Positions 43,321 to 52,212 of a stretch of 64,000 nucleotides of DNA are shown piece after piece. Under the pieces are notes generated by a model, which was not told the DNA's origin, did no database searches, and worked only from the letters and a program-made list of their open reading frames with translations. Position 1 is the stretch's first letter, and the number at the start of each line of letters is the position of its first letter. This DNA is from Hymenobacter metallilatus (GTDB lineage Bacteria; Bacteroidota; Bacteroidia; Cytophagales; Hymenobacteraceae), in contig NZ_RWIS01000005.1 in assembly GCF_003944705.1 (NCBI RefSeq), positions 240,703 through 304,702 on the forward strand, written 5' to 3'. The position numbers and the translations under genes were made by a program.

Positions 43321-44424
43321 ATGACGCAAGCTTCGCTTTTCCCTACCCTTCAACAACTGACTACCCCTGCCGCCGGCCGCACCCATCCGGCCAAAATATG
43401 GCTGCCCAAGCGCGTAGTGTTTACGCCTGATGCCCTCGACCAGCCGTTTGGCCAGCAGATACTGGCCCGCGTAGAAGCCCACGGCTTGGAAATAGAGCGA
43501 CTGAAAAGCAACCGCCTTACGGGGCTACGGGGCTCCGACACGCGCGAAACGTACCGCAACGCCAAAAGCACCCTGGCCGTGGTGTGTGCCCCGCCCAGCG
43601 CGCTCCGGCTGCAGCCTACCCCACCCTCCGCCGACTGGCAAATGAATCTGGCGGAGGGCTGCCCGGCCCACTGCCAGTACTGCTACCTGGCCGGCAGCCT
43701 GAGCGGGCCGCCCGTAGTAAAAGTATTTGCCAACCTGCCCGAGCTGCTGATGAATACCGCGGCCTACGAGCAGCCCGGCCGTATCACCAGTTTTGAGGTG
43801 AGCTGCTACACCGATGTGCTGGCGCTGGAGCACCTGACGGGCAGTCTGGCGGAATGTGTGCGCTATTTCGGCCAGCGCGCAGTTGCCCGCCTGCGCTTCG
43901 TGAGCAAGTTCAATCAGGTAGGGCCGTTGCTGGGCCTGCCGCACGCCGGGCACACCCGCGCCCGTATCAGTCTGAACGCGGAGCCGGTAGTGCGGCAGCT
44001 GGAAGGCGGCACTGCCTCGGTGGAGGCCCGCCTGCAAGCCCTGCGGCGGCTGGCCCTGCCAGTAGCCGAGGGTGGGGGCGGCTACCCAGTGGGCGTAGTG
44101 CTGGCTCCCATTATGCCGGTACCCGGCTGGGAGCAGCACTACCGGCAGCTGCTGGACCGGGTGGCTGCCGCCCTCGATTTTCCCTGTGACCTGACGCTGG
44201 AGTGTATTACCCACCGTTTCACGCCGGGCTCCAAGCAGGTGCTGCTCGACTGGTATCCCGCCACTGTCCTTGACCTGGACGAGGCAACCCGGGCCGTGAA
44301 GCGCAACAAGTTTGGGGGCACCAAGTACGTGTACCCGCCCGCTGATATGCACACGCTGAAGCAGTTTTTTCAGCAGGAGTGGCAGCAACGCTTCCCCCAG
44401 GCGCCTTTGCTGTACTGGACCTAA
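43321..44424 (+). CDS. Spore-photoproduct-lyase-like radical SAM protein
   Basis: 367 residues. The radical SAM cluster motif CPAHCQYCYLAG (Cys114, Cys118, Cys121, a Cx3Cx2C pattern) is followed by VKVFANLPELL and SFEVSCYTDVLALEHLTGSL. The C-terminal part has LTLECITHRFTPGSKQVLLDWYP, as in spore photoproduct lyase. Known: the Bacillus enzyme repairs the spore photoproduct thymine dimer. Homologues in non-sporulating bacteria, including this phylum, have no proven substrate. A second conserved Cys region (SCYTD) is present. UV-damage repair is a reasonable guess for a pigmented surface-dwelling organism. Confidence 0.88.
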   Translation: MTQASLFPTLQQLTTPAAGRTHPAKIWLPKRVVFTPDALDQPFGQQILARVEAHGLEIERLKSNRLTGLRGSDTRETYRNAKSTLAVVCAPPSALRLQPTPPSADWQMNLAEGCPAHCQYCYLAGSLSGPPVVKVFANLPELLMNTAAYEQPGRITSFEVSCYTDVLALEHLTGSLAECVRYFGQRAVARLRFVSKFNQVGPLLGLPHAGHTRARISLNAEPVVRQLEGGTASVEARLQALRRLALPVAEGGGGYPVGVVLAPIMPVPGWEQHYRQLLDRVAAALDFPCDLTLECITHRFTPGSKQVLLDWYPATVLDLDEATRAVKRNKFGGTKYVYPPADMHTLKQFFQQEWQQRFPQAPLLYWT

Positions 44425-44455
44425 TAGCGCAGTTTTCGGGTCGACGGGGGATGCT

Positions 44456-44508
44456 GTAGGTGCTTCGTAGCCCAACGTTTTCCCCCTGGGCTACGAAGCA
44501 GTACCTAC
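44456..44508. terminator. Bidirectional terminator between the SPL-like gene and mqo
   Basis: Long stem GTAGGTGCTTCGTAGCCCA with its complement on the right arm (one bulge), 12-base loop, between convergent genes. Confidence 0.75.
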
Positions 44509-44572
44509 CCAAGAGCTGCCCGACGCCAGCAGGCGAGGGGCTTTGTTGGGGGTAGCCCGGCGCGGGCAACAG

Positions 44573-46087
44573 CTACACCGGAGCTGGCTCGTTGAGGCCC
44601 AACACGGCACTGGTACGGGTACGCTGCTGCTCCAGTAGTGCCGCATTGGCATTCAAATCCTGCCCAAACGAAGGAATCATTTCGCGCAGCTTAGCCTGCC
44701 AGGCCGGGGTGCGCGAACTTTCAGCAAAGCACCGCTGCACCAGCCCCACCATAATGCTCACGGCCGTAGAGGCTCCCGGTGAGGCGCCCAGCAGCGCGGC
44801 AATGGAGCCGTCGGCGGCGGCTACCACTTCGGTGCCGAACTCCAGCACGCCACCTTCCTTGGCATCCTTTTTAATTACCTGTACCCGCTGGCCGGCCGTT
44901 TCCAGCTGCCAATCCTCGCCGCGGGCTTCGGGTAGGTACTCGCGTAGGGCCGCCAATCGGTCTTCGGGCGACTGGCGCACCTGGTTGATGAGGTATTTAG
45001 TGAGCGGAATGTTTTTGAGGCCAGCCAGAATCATGGGCCGCATGTTGCTCAGCTTCACCGACAGGGGCAAATCCAGGTAGGAGCCCTGCTTGAGAAACTT
45101 GGTGCTGAAGCCGGCATAAGGGCCAAACAGCAGCTCCTGCTTGCCATTGATTACCCGGGTATCCAGATGGGGCACCGACATGGGTGGGGAGCCCACGGCA
45201 GCTTTGCCGTACACTTTGGTGTGGTGGCGGGCAATAACGGCGGGGTTGATGCACTTCAGCCACTGTCCGCTCACGGGGAAGCCCCCGAAGCCCTGGCCCT
45301 CCGGAATTCCCGACTTAATCAGTAGGGGTAACGAGCCGCCGCCCGCCCCAATAAACACGAACGGCGCCCGAATCTTGACTTTGTTGCCGGTGGCCAGGTC
45401 GTGGGCCCGCACCCGCCAGCGGCCGTCGTCTTTGCGCTTGAGGCTGTCTACGTCGTGGTGGAAGTAGAACGATACGCCGGGCTTCTGCTGGAGCAGCGTG
45501 AACATGCCCCGCGTGAGGGAACCGAAGTTTACGTCGGTGCCCAGGTCCATGCGGGTGGCCGCCACAGGCTGCTGGGGGTCGCGCCCATCCATTACCAGCG
45601 GCATCCAGCGCTCCAGCTCGGCCGGGTCCTGGCTGAACTGCATGCCCTGGAACAGCGGCGACTGGGTGAGGGCCGCGTGGCGCTTACGCAGAAACTCCAC
45701 GTTTTTCGGCCCCCACACGAAGCTCAGGTGCGGAATGTGGTTGATAAAGCGCGTCACGCCCGTTACCTGGTACTTTTCCACCAGGTAGGCCCAGAACTGT
45801 TTAGACTGCTCGAACTGCTCGGCAATTTTGATGGCTTTGCTGATGTCGATGCTGCCGTCGGACTTCTCGGGGGTGTAGTTTAGCTCGCAGAAGGCCGAGT
45901 GCCCGGTGCCGGCGTTGTTCCAGGCATCGGAGCTTTCGGCGGCGGCCACGTCGAGCCGCTCGAAAATGGCAATGGTGAGGTCGGGTTGTAACTCCTTGAG
46001 CATCAGGCCCAGGGTTGCACTCATAATTCCAGCTCCAATCAGCACCACATCGGCGGTGAGAGGAGCAGCGCTGTTGGTCGTGCTCAT
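44573..46087 (-). CDS. mqo: Malate:quinone oxidoreductase
   Basis: 504 residues. FAD-dependent peripheral membrane enzyme that oxidises malate to oxaloacetate and passes electrons to the quinone pool, replacing or assisting malate dehydrogenase in the TCA cycle. Seen: DVVLIGAGIMSATLGLMLKELQP (FAD loop), SSDAWNNAGTGHSAFCELNYTPE, VEFLRKRHAAL, FIGAGGGSLPLLIKSGIPEGQGFGGFPVSGQWL, and the end LGASPGASTAVSIMVGLVQRCF. Length and order match the family. Monocistronic. Confidence 0.97.
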   Translation of the reverse strand: MSTTNSAAPLTADVVLIGAGIMSATLGLMLKELQPDLTIAIFERLDVAAAESSDAWNNAGTGHSAFCELNYTPEKSDGSIDISKAIKIAEQFEQSKQFWAYLVEKYQVTGVTRFINHIPHLSFVWGPKNVEFLRKRHAALTQSPLFQGMQFSQDPAELERWMPLVMDGRDPQQPVAATRMDLGTDVNFGSLTRGMFTLLQQKPGVSFYFHHDVDSLKRKDDGRWRVRAHDLATGNKVKIRAPFVFIGAGGGSLPLLIKSGIPEGQGFGGFPVSGQWLKCINPAVIARHHTKVYGKAAVGSPPMSVPHLDTRVINGKQELLFGPYAGFSTKFLKQGSYLDLPLSVKLSNMRPMILAGLKNIPLTKYLINQVRQSPEDRLAALREYLPEARGEDWQLETAGQRVQVIKKDAKEGGVLEFGTEVVAAADGSIAALLGASPGASTAVSIMVGLVQRCFAESSRTPAWQAKLREMIPSFGQDLNANAALLEQQRTRTSAVLGLNEPAPV

Positions 46088-46212
46088 GCGTAGTTCAGAA
46101 TAGGACTTACGAAGTACGGCAGAAAGCGAAAAAAGTAGTTGTTGGTGGGGCAGAAATATGCCATTGAGCCCGGCTGCGGCCAGAATCTACCAGGCTGAAT
46201 GGGCTGGCAGAA

Positions 46213-46358
46213 AGAGCGCCCGAACTTGCCGAAGAATCTCGCGGGCCGATGCTGTGGTCCTGTTCATTGGAGTGGTAGAGATGATGCGGCTTTGTTCAGC
46301 ATAACAATATTCACCATAGCCTCAGCCCGCGAGATTCCTCGGCAAACTCGGAATGATG
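46213..46358. repeat. MITE-like inverted repeat with CATTCCGAG/GAATCTCGCGGG arms
   Basis: The left arm (46215-46258: CGAACTTGCCGAAGAATCTC onward) and the reverse complement of the right arm (46313-46356: CGAGTTTGCCGAGGAATCTC onward) agree at about three quarters of 44 positions, with exact agreement over AATCTCGCGGG. A 54-base centre lies between. No ORF inside. The arm words GTCAYTCCGAG recur in the hairpin at 11020-11069. I believe such elements are dispersed in Hymenobacter genomes, but this needs a count. Confidence 0.65.
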
Positions 46359-46405
46359 GTTTCTGACGGCCTCTTGGGGGCCTTTCGTCAACTGTCCACA
46401 CGCCC

Positions 46406-46413
46406 TAACTTAG
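46406..46413 (+). promoter_or_regulatory. Possible -7 box (TAACTTAG) for the nuclease/phosphatase gene
   Basis: One mismatch to TAnnTTTG, 34 bases before the ATG. The same octamer occurs before the KTSC gene. Confidence 0.4.
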
Positions 46414-46447
46414 TGGCCCGTTCTCCTTACCCAATTTTCCTTTCTCA

Positions 46448-47317
46448 ATGCGCCTCCAATCTGCCTTTTGCTTCCTGTTGCTATGGATAGTGCTGCTGCC
46501 GGTTGCAGGGCTGGCCTCTCCCCGGGTAGTGCCGTCGCTTCGGGTCATGAGCTATAACATCCGGCTGGATGTGGCCTCGGATGGGCCCAACCGCTGGGAC
46601 CTGCGCAAAGACCGGGTGGCAGGCCTGCTGCGCTACCACACTCCCGATATAGTAGGCGTGCAGGAAGCGCTGCCCAACCAGCTGGCCGACCTGGCTGCCG
46701 CCCTGCCGGCGTACAGCTGGTACGGCCCCGGCCGCGACGATGGGCAGCAGCGTGGGGAAGCCTCGGCCATCTTTTACCGCACCGACCGGTTCATACTACT
46801 CAGCAAGGGCACGTTTTGGCTGTCGGCCACACCGGAGGCGCCGGGCAAAGGCTGGGATGCTGCCTACCCGCGGGTATGCAGCTGGGTACAGCTGCGCGAT
46901 AAGGCCAGCGGCCGTACTTTCTACCACTTCAATACCCACCTCGACCACGTGGGTGCCACCGCCCGCCGCGAAGGAACAGCCCTTATTCTGGCCCGGATGC
47001 AGCAGGTAGCTGGTAGCGCGCCGGTACTCCTGACGGGCGACTTCAATACTGCTCCTGCCTCCGAGCCGTATCAGCTGATTCAGAACTCGGGCCGCCTGCA
47101 AGATACGGAGTTGCTGACTCAAACACCACATTACGGCCCCGAAGGTACCTGGGCCACATTTGAGGTTGCGCATGGCCTGGGTGACCGAATAGATTACGTG
47201 TTTGCTTCGGCACCATTCAGCGTGCTGCAGCATGCCCACCTCACCGACTCGGAAAAACAGTTTTACCTTTCCGACCACTTGCCGGTGCTGGCGGAGCTGG
47301 CCTGGCCCGGCAAGTAG
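46448..47317 (+). CDS. Secreted endonuclease/exonuclease/phosphatase-family protein
   Basis: 289 residues. Signal peptide about 1-23 (AFCFLLLWIVLLPVAGLA). EEP fold motifs are complete: VMSYNIRLD (metal Asn), VGVQEALPNQL (metal Glu), FNTHLDHVG (catalytic His), VLLTGDFNTAP (Asp and Asn), DRIDYVF, and SDHLPVLAEL with the C-terminal catalytic His. Known: members cut DNA, phospholipid head groups or inositol phosphates. Secreted members of this subgroup in Bacteroidota have no assigned substrate. Convergent with the GNAT gene, 10 bases apart. Confidence 0.92.
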   Translation: MRLQSAFCFLLLWIVLLPVAGLASPRVVPSLRVMSYNIRLDVASDGPNRWDLRKDRVAGLLRYHTPDIVGVQEALPNQLADLAAALPAYSWYGPGRDDGQQRGEASAIFYRTDRFILLSKGTFWLSATPEAPGKGWDAAYPRVCSWVQLRDKASGRTFYHFNTHLDHVGATARREGTALILARMQQVAGSAPVLLTGDFNTAPASEPYQLIQNSGRLQDTELLTQTPHYGPEGTWATFEVAHGLGDRIDYVFASAPFSVLQHAHLTDSEKQFYLSDHLPVLAELAWPGK

Positions 47318-47327
47318 TGCCGGAAAC

Positions 47328-47867
47328 TCAGGCCTGTGGGTGCCGGGCCTGCCATTCGTGGTCCAGCATACTCATTTCCAGCAGGCTCCAGTACTCGCCT
47401 TCGTAGCGGAGAATGTCGCGGGAACGGCCTTCGGTGTGCATACCGGCGCGGGTGTAGGCCCGAATAGCGGCCTCATTGAAATCGTACACGCCTAAATCGA
47501 TGCGGTGCAGGTGCAGCTGCTCGAAGCCGAAGCGCAGCGTTTCCGTCAGCATCCGGCTGGCTAGGCCCCGGCCCCGCTGCTCGGGCGCCACAAATACCCG
47601 ACTGATGCGCGCGGAGCTGTTTTTCTGGCTGAGGCTGCCCAGGGAAATATGCCCAACCACGGCTTCCGTAGCCGTATCCACCGCCTTAAAAATGAACACG
47701 TCAGACTCGCCCAGGTGGTTGGTGTCCTGCAGATACCACTCCAGCTTGTCGGGGGTGAGGGGAAAATTGAACATCGGGCCCGCCCAGTTCATGAGCAGGT
47801 GGGGGGAGTCAATCCAGGTAATGAGTTGGGGAAAATCTGCGGGAGTAAAGTAGTCCAGGCGAATCAT
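47328..47867 (-). CDS. GNAT-family N-acetyltransferase
   Basis: 179 residues, RimJ/RimL-like layout. The acetyl-CoA loop region is ISRVFVAPEQRGRGLASRMLTETLRFGFEQLHLHRIDLGVYDFNEAAIRAYTRAGM, with the Q/RxxGxG/A motif QRGRGLA and the late FN..A...Y...GM signature. Known: such enzymes acetylate protein N-termini, amines or antibiotics; the substrate cannot be told here. Same strand as mscS, 107 bases downstream of it. Confidence 0.93.
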   Translation of the reverse strand: MIRLDYFTPADFPQLITWIDSPHLLMNWAGPMFNFPLTPDKLEWYLQDTNHLGESDVFIFKAVDTATEAVVGHISLGSLSQKNSSARISRVFVAPEQRGRGLASRMLTETLRFGFEQLHLHRIDLGVYDFNEAAIRAYTRAGMHTEGRSRDILRYEGEYWSLLEMSMLDHEWQARHPQA

Positions 47868-47974
47868 GCGGCAGAAAATGAACCGGCCGAAAAACTACCT
47901 ATCGGGCAGGGTAGCCTGGTTCGTAACCCTCAAAGGTACTGCCCGGGTTCTGGGTTTCCGCATGGCAGCTGGTT

Positions 47975-49078
47975 TTATTCAGTAGCGGCCGGAGCCGGGG
48001 CAAAGGGATGGTCGGTGGGCTCGGTGAGGGTACGGGTTTTTGGCAGACTAGTGGGATAATGCTCCTGAATGAAGCGTACCAGCTGTTCGCGCACCTCACA
48101 GCGCAGGTCGAAAGCCCGGCTGGAGTTGCTGGCACTCACCAGGCAGCGTAACTCCAGCGTCCGTTCCTTGGAATCGGTAACCTGCAACACGCACACGCGC
48201 TGGTCCCAGAGGGCGTTGCCTTCAACAATGCGCCGCAGCTCGGAGCGTACCGCCTCCACGGGTATGGTATAATCGGTATACAGAAACACGGTGCCCAGCA
48301 GCTGGGAGGTAGTGCGCGTCCAGTTCTGGAAGGGTTTTTCGATGAAATAATTGAGCGGTAGCACCAGCCGCCGCTCATCCCAGATGCGCAGCACCACGTA
48401 GGTGAATGTAATTTCCTCAACCCGGCCCCACTCGCCCTCCACTACCAGCACATCGTCCAGCCGGATGGGTTGGGTGAAGGCAATCTGAAAGCCGGCCAGC
48501 AAGTTGCTGATGGAGCGTTGGGCCGCAAATCCGACAATTACGCTGACGATGCCCGCCGAAGTAAGCAGGCCCGTCCCGATTTTGCGCACCGTGGCAAAGC
48601 TCATCAGGACCAGGGCCACCGCCACGAAGGCAATGAGCGAGGCGGCCAGCTTCTTGACAAACTGCAGCTGGGTAAACAGCTTGCGCACCCGCAGGTTGTC
48701 GGCATCGGTAATCTGATAGTGGCGTTGTACCAGGTCCTGCACCACATCCAGCGCCAGAATCAGGCACCAGGCAAAGGTGGTGAGCAGGGCCGTTTCCACC
48801 AGGCGCCGGGCCACTTCCAGGGCCTGGCTGTCGAGTAGGGTTAGGGGAAGCGTGAAGGATACCACCAGCACCGGCAGAAACCAGCTGACCGGTCGGCTCA
48901 GGTGCTCCACAACCGACTGGGCCACAAAGGCCCGCTCCCGGCGGGCGTAGCGGGCCAGCAGTCCAAACAGCAGCCGGTTCAGTAGCCACCCCACTACCAG
49001 ACTACCCGCCACTACGCCCGTGGCGCGCACTACACGTTCAATTTGGGTGGGCACTACTTCGGAAAGTTGAAAGGGCAT
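47975..49078 (-). CDS. MscS-family mechanosensitive ion channel
   Basis: 367 residues. Four N-terminal hydrophobic segments (GVVAGSLVVGWLLNRLLFGLL; WFLPVLVVSFTLPLTLL; TALLTTFAWCLILALDVV; LAASLIAFVAVALVLMSFA). The pore helix follows, in LTSAGIVSVIVGFAAQRSISNLLAGFQIAFTQPI, then the beta domain (IRLDDVLVVEGEWGRVEEITFTYVVLRIWDERRLVLPLNYF). Known: MscS channels open under membrane tension and release osmolytes on hypo-osmotic shock. The protein ends in a short Pro/Ala tail. Confidence 0.93.
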   Translation of the reverse strand: MPFQLSEVVPTQIERVVRATGVVAGSLVVGWLLNRLLFGLLARYARRERAFVAQSVVEHLSRPVSWFLPVLVVSFTLPLTLLDSQALEVARRLVETALLTTFAWCLILALDVVQDLVQRHYQITDADNLRVRKLFTQLQFVKKLAASLIAFVAVALVLMSFATVRKIGTGLLTSAGIVSVIVGFAAQRSISNLLAGFQIAFTQPIRLDDVLVVEGEWGRVEEITFTYVVLRIWDERRLVLPLNYFIEKPFQNWTRTTSQLLGTVFLYTDYTIPVEAVRSELRRIVEGNALWDQRVCVLQVTDSKERTLELRCLVSASNSSRAFDLRCEVREQLVRFIQEHYPTSLPKTRTLTEPTDHPFAPAPAATE

Positions 49079-49219
49079 AGCTAGAAATCCGGCTGAACAG
49101 AACAGGGCCAGGGCGGCAGCTATAGGTACCCGGGCGGCCCCCGAAAGGTTGTGCAGCTGCGCTGGGGCCCGAAAACCAAAAATATCCGGACCTTGCCACC
49201 GTATCTAACCCGTTGCGCC

Positions 49220-50023
49220 ATGTCTGCCGCCGATAACTACCTGGAGCTCAACCGCCGACTCTGGAACGCCAAAACGGACTACCATATGCAGTCGGCTTTT
49301 TATAACGTAGCCGGCTTCCGGGCCGGTGAGTCGTCGTTGAATGAGGTGGAGCTCGGCTTGCTGGGCGACGTAGCCGGGCAGCAGATCCTGCATCTGCAGT
49401 GTCACTTCGGGTTGGATACCATGTCGTTAAGTAGGCTGGGGGGCCACGTCACCGGCGTGGATCTGGCCGATGCGGCCATTGACCGGGCCCGCAGCCTGGC
49501 CGCTGAGCTCCAGCTGGATACGCAGTTCATCTGCGCCGATGTATACGCCCTGCCCCAGCATCTGCACCAGCAGTTCGATGTGGTATTCACCACGTTTGGG
49601 GTACTGGGCTGGCTGCCCGATATGCAGCAGTGGGCAGCCGTGGTAGCGCAGTTCCTGAAACCCGGCGGCCGGCTGATTCTGGTAGAGTTTCATCCGGTGG
49701 TGTGGATGTTCGACCCCCATTTTACCCGCATTGAGTATGCTTACTTTAACCGGGAAACTATTACCGAAACCGAAGTAGGTACGTACGCCGAGCCTACCGC
49801 TCCCATTCAGGAAACGGCCGTGTCCTGGAACCACAGCCTGGGCGAGGTAGTAGGGGCGTTACTCGGGCAAGGGCTGGCGCTGGACCACTTCGAGGAATAC
49901 GATTACTCGCCCTACAACTGTTTTGCCGGACTGGAGCAAGTGGCCGAGCGGCGCTACCAGCTAAGCGCCCTACCGGGTAAGCTGCCCCTGATGTACTCGG
50001 TAGTTGCCCGAAAAAAGCACTAG
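49220..50023 (+). CDS. Class I SAM-dependent methyltransferase
   Basis: 267 residues from MSAADNYLELNRRLWNAKT; the upstream in-frame ATG at 49151 adds residues unlike the family. Motif I is ILHLQCHFGLDTMSLSRLG, with motif II HVTGVDLADAAIDRA, and FVCADVY-like FICADVYALP. Motif post-I: VVFTTFGVLGWLPD; motif III: FLKPGGRLILVEFHP. Known: this LQCHFG subgroup is common in Bacteroidota and annotated only as methyltransferase. Substrate unknown. Convergent with pncA, 10 bases between stops. Confidence 0.9.
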   Translation: MSAADNYLELNRRLWNAKTDYHMQSAFYNVAGFRAGESSLNEVELGLLGDVAGQQILHLQCHFGLDTMSLSRLGGHVTGVDLADAAIDRARSLAAELQLDTQFICADVYALPQHLHQQFDVVFTTFGVLGWLPDMQQWAAVVAQFLKPGGRLILVEFHPVVWMFDPHFTRIEYAYFNRETITETEVGTYAEPTAPIQETAVSWNHSLGEVVGALLGQGLALDHFEEYDYSPYNCFAGLEQVAERRYQLSALPGKLPLMYSVVARKKH

Positions 50024-50033
50024 CGCCCGGCAA

Positions 50034-50630
50034 TCAGGTGGTGCTAAACCGGGCGCCCCGCTGCTCCAGCTGCTGACGGGCCCGCGCATAGCCCTCGGCC
50101 GAAATGGCTCGGGTGGCTTCTTCCAGAAATACCACCGCAAACCCTTCCTGCAGGGCATCCAGGGCCGAATAAAACACGCAGTAGTCAGCTGCCAGGCCGC
50201 AGAGGTGTACTTCGTGCACACCGCGCCCCCGCAAGTAATCGGCCAGGCCGGTGCTCTTGCGGTGGCCGTTGTCGTAAAAGCCGCTGTAAGAATCAATTTC
50301 GGGTGAGGTACCCTTGCGAAAGATGGCCTCAATCCGGTGCTGGTGCAACTGGGCACTGAATTCGGCGCCGGGAGTGCCCTGCACGCAGTGGTCGGGCCAG
50401 AGGGTTTGCGGCAGGCCGTGCAAGCTAATCTGAGAAAATACCGCGTGGCCGGGGTGCTGGCTGGCAAAGCTCTGATGGTTAGCCGGGTGCCAGTCCTGGG
50501 TGGCAGCTACCAACTCGTAGTTGGGTTGCAGTTGGTTTACCAGAGGCAGAATCTCATGCCCCCCCGGCACCGCCAACGAGCCGCCGGGCAAAAAATCGTG
50601 TTGAATATCAATCAACAGGAGAGCTTTCAT
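50034..50630 (-). CDS. pncA: Nicotinamidase/pyrazinamidase
   Basis: 198 residues, cysteine-hydrolase (isochorismatase-like) fold. It hydrolyses nicotinamide to nicotinate in NAD salvage. Seen: LLIDIQHDFLPGGSLAVPGG with the catalytic Asp, TQDWHPANHQSFASQHPG with the metal ligands, LWPDHCVQGTPGAEF, FRKGTSPEIDSYSGF with the catalytic Lys, and the nucleophile in HLCGLAADYCV. All key residues are present. Monocistronic. Confidence 0.96.
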   Translation of the reverse strand: MKALLLIDIQHDFLPGGSLAVPGGHEILPLVNQLQPNYELVAATQDWHPANHQSFASQHPGHAVFSQISLHGLPQTLWPDHCVQGTPGAEFSAQLHQHRIEAIFRKGTSPEIDSYSGFYDNGHRKSTGLADYLRGRGVHEVHLCGLAADYCVFYSALDALQEGFAVVFLEEATRAISAEGYARARQQLEQRGARFSTT

Positions 50631-50773
50631 GGAATATAAACTAGATTGGTTGGGGAGAAGTCAGATTGGGAAGTTGGCATGTCAAAATAGTAAGGCTAAA
50701 AGCTGAACACTACCTGAGTTTTGTCGTACTTTTTACTGTTGTAATCATACTTGTTTAATTCAGGTGGTTGACT

Positions 50774-51202
50774 ATGGCTTCCTTGCATCATCTTATCTAC
50801 CAAAGTACGGCAGCCATAGATTTATCGGGCATGGATCTGGGCCGGATGCTGAGTCAGTCACGCACTCGCAATACCGCCGCCGATATTACCGGGATGCTGC
50901 TCTACGATGGAGTTCGGTTTCTGCAGGTACTGGAGGGTCCCGTTGAAGCCGTATCCACTACGTTTGCCCGCATCTGCTCCGACTGCCGCCACACCCAGGT
51001 GCAGATGCTGGCCAATGGTCCGGTTGCACAACGGCAGTTTGGCCAGTGGGCCATGGGCCTGGCCAACTATGTTTCCAGCCCGGAGGTGGGCTTCGTCGAC
51101 CCTCATCCCATCTTGCTGACCCTTACAGATGCGTCCCTGTGTATGCTCCTGCATGATTTTCAGCAGTATACCGGGGCGGGGCGCGTACAGCATCCTTTTT
51201 AG
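50774..51202 (+). CDS. Stand-alone BLUF-domain blue-light photoreceptor
   Basis: 142 residues from MASLHHLIYQS; a TTG two codons earlier is less likely. The flavin-binding BLUF domain fills the protein. Key residues keep exact AppA spacing: Tyr9, Asn33, Gln51 (in FLQVLEGP), Trp92 and Met94, corresponding to AppA Tyr21, Asn45, Gln63, Trp104 and Met106. Also typical: ITGMLLYDGVRFLQVLEGPVEAV. Known: BLUF proteins sense blue light through an FAD-Tyr-Gln switch and signal to partners, here unknown since no effector domain is fused. Neighbour genes give no clear output. Confidence 0.95.
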   Translation: MASLHHLIYQSTAAIDLSGMDLGRMLSQSRTRNTAADITGMLLYDGVRFLQVLEGPVEAVSTTFARICSDCRHTQVQMLANGPVAQRQFGQWAMGLANYVSSPEVGFVDPHPILLTLTDASLCMLLHDFQQYTGAGRVQHPF

Positions 51203-51294
51203 CGGCGGCCTGGCAGTAGGGGCTCCGCAATCTGTACTTACCTTGTGCGCCCGTAGCCCCCAACCCAGTATTTCAGCGGGGGCCGCCCGCCCGC

Positions 51295-52212
51295 ATGAGA
51301 AAGTATCTGTCAGGAGTAGTAGTGGTGGGGGCTTGTGTGCTGCAGGTCCCGGTACAGGCCCAAATGGCACCCGCTGCCCGGGTAGTGCCGGGCACGCAGG
51401 TCTGGCTGATTCCGCCGCCCGGCTTTGGCCCGGCCCCCGGCTTTACCGGGCTGCGGCGTGGTGATGCCGCCCTGCAGGTGCTCGACCTGAAAGGCAGCAA
51501 CTACTATGCGCAGGCCGGAAGCTTCAACAAAGCCCGCTTTGAGGGGCGGGGTGGCAGTGTTTTGGCCTATCAGGAGGTGCAAGGCGGTGCGTATCCGGCC
51601 CGGCTGGTACGGGTGCGTCTGTCGCCTGCGCAGGAATCAACGCAACTGCTGTTTGGCGATTCAACCTTCGCCGTGCTGCTGGATGCCCGCTACCCCGCCG
51701 CCGACACCGCCCTGGCCAGGCAGCTGCACCGGAGCCTGCTCAGTGCCACCTACCAGAAAACCGGCTCCGCTCCCAGCCAGGGAGTGGCCGTATTTGTACT
51801 GGATGAGAAAAAATCACCTTTCTCTCTGCTGGAGGCCCACAATGGGCGCTACCTCTACACGGTTGGGGGTCAACGCCCGTCCGGGACCAATCTGGAGCCG
51901 CAGGTAACTGTTACTACGCATTTCTACAACCCTTCCATTACGGCCGCCGATATCAGCCGGCAGGTGTTGAGCCAGCGCACCGACCTGACGGGTTTTACGG
52001 CCCGCAAAATGACCTCGGGTAAAGTAAATGACCTGATTACCTACGAAACCGAAGGCTTCGCCCAGTTGAAAGGGCAGCGGGTGCTGGTGTACCAGCAGGT
52101 GACCATTATCGGGAGTACGGCCGTGGCCATGCAGGCCATTGCCAGCCAGGACCCGGAAACTACCCTCGTGCAGTTCAAGAGCCTTACCCACAGCATTACG
52201 GCGCGTAAGTAG
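51295..52212 (+). CDS. Secreted protein of unknown function, possibly DcrB/PsbP-like
   Basis: 305 residues with a signal peptide (about 1-22, ending VPVQA-Q). The mature region begins with VPGTQVWLIPPPGFGPAPGFTGL, similar in flavour to DcrB/PsbP-fold proteins that start with a phrase like 'isLvPPxGF'. A second, looser repeat follows (GVAVFVLDEKKSPFSLLEAHNGRYLY, FTARKMTSGKVNDLITYETEG, QRVLVYQQVTIIGSTAVAMQAIAS). No catalytic motif was found. The 3' end overlaps the convergent 2H phosphoesterase gene by 17 bases. Confidence 0.8.
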   Translation: MRKYLSGVVVVGACVLQVPVQAQMAPAARVVPGTQVWLIPPPGFGPAPGFTGLRRGDAALQVLDLKGSNYYAQAGSFNKARFEGRGGSVLAYQEVQGGAYPARLVRVRLSPAQESTQLLFGDSTFAVLLDARYPAADTALARQLHRSLLSATYQKTGSAPSQGVAVFVLDEKKSPFSLLEAHNGRYLYTVGGQRPSGTNLEPQVTVTTHFYNPSITAADISRQVLSQRTDLTGFTARKMTSGKVNDLITYETEGFAQLKGQRVLVYQQVTIIGSTAVAMQAIASQDPETTLVQFKSLTHSITARK

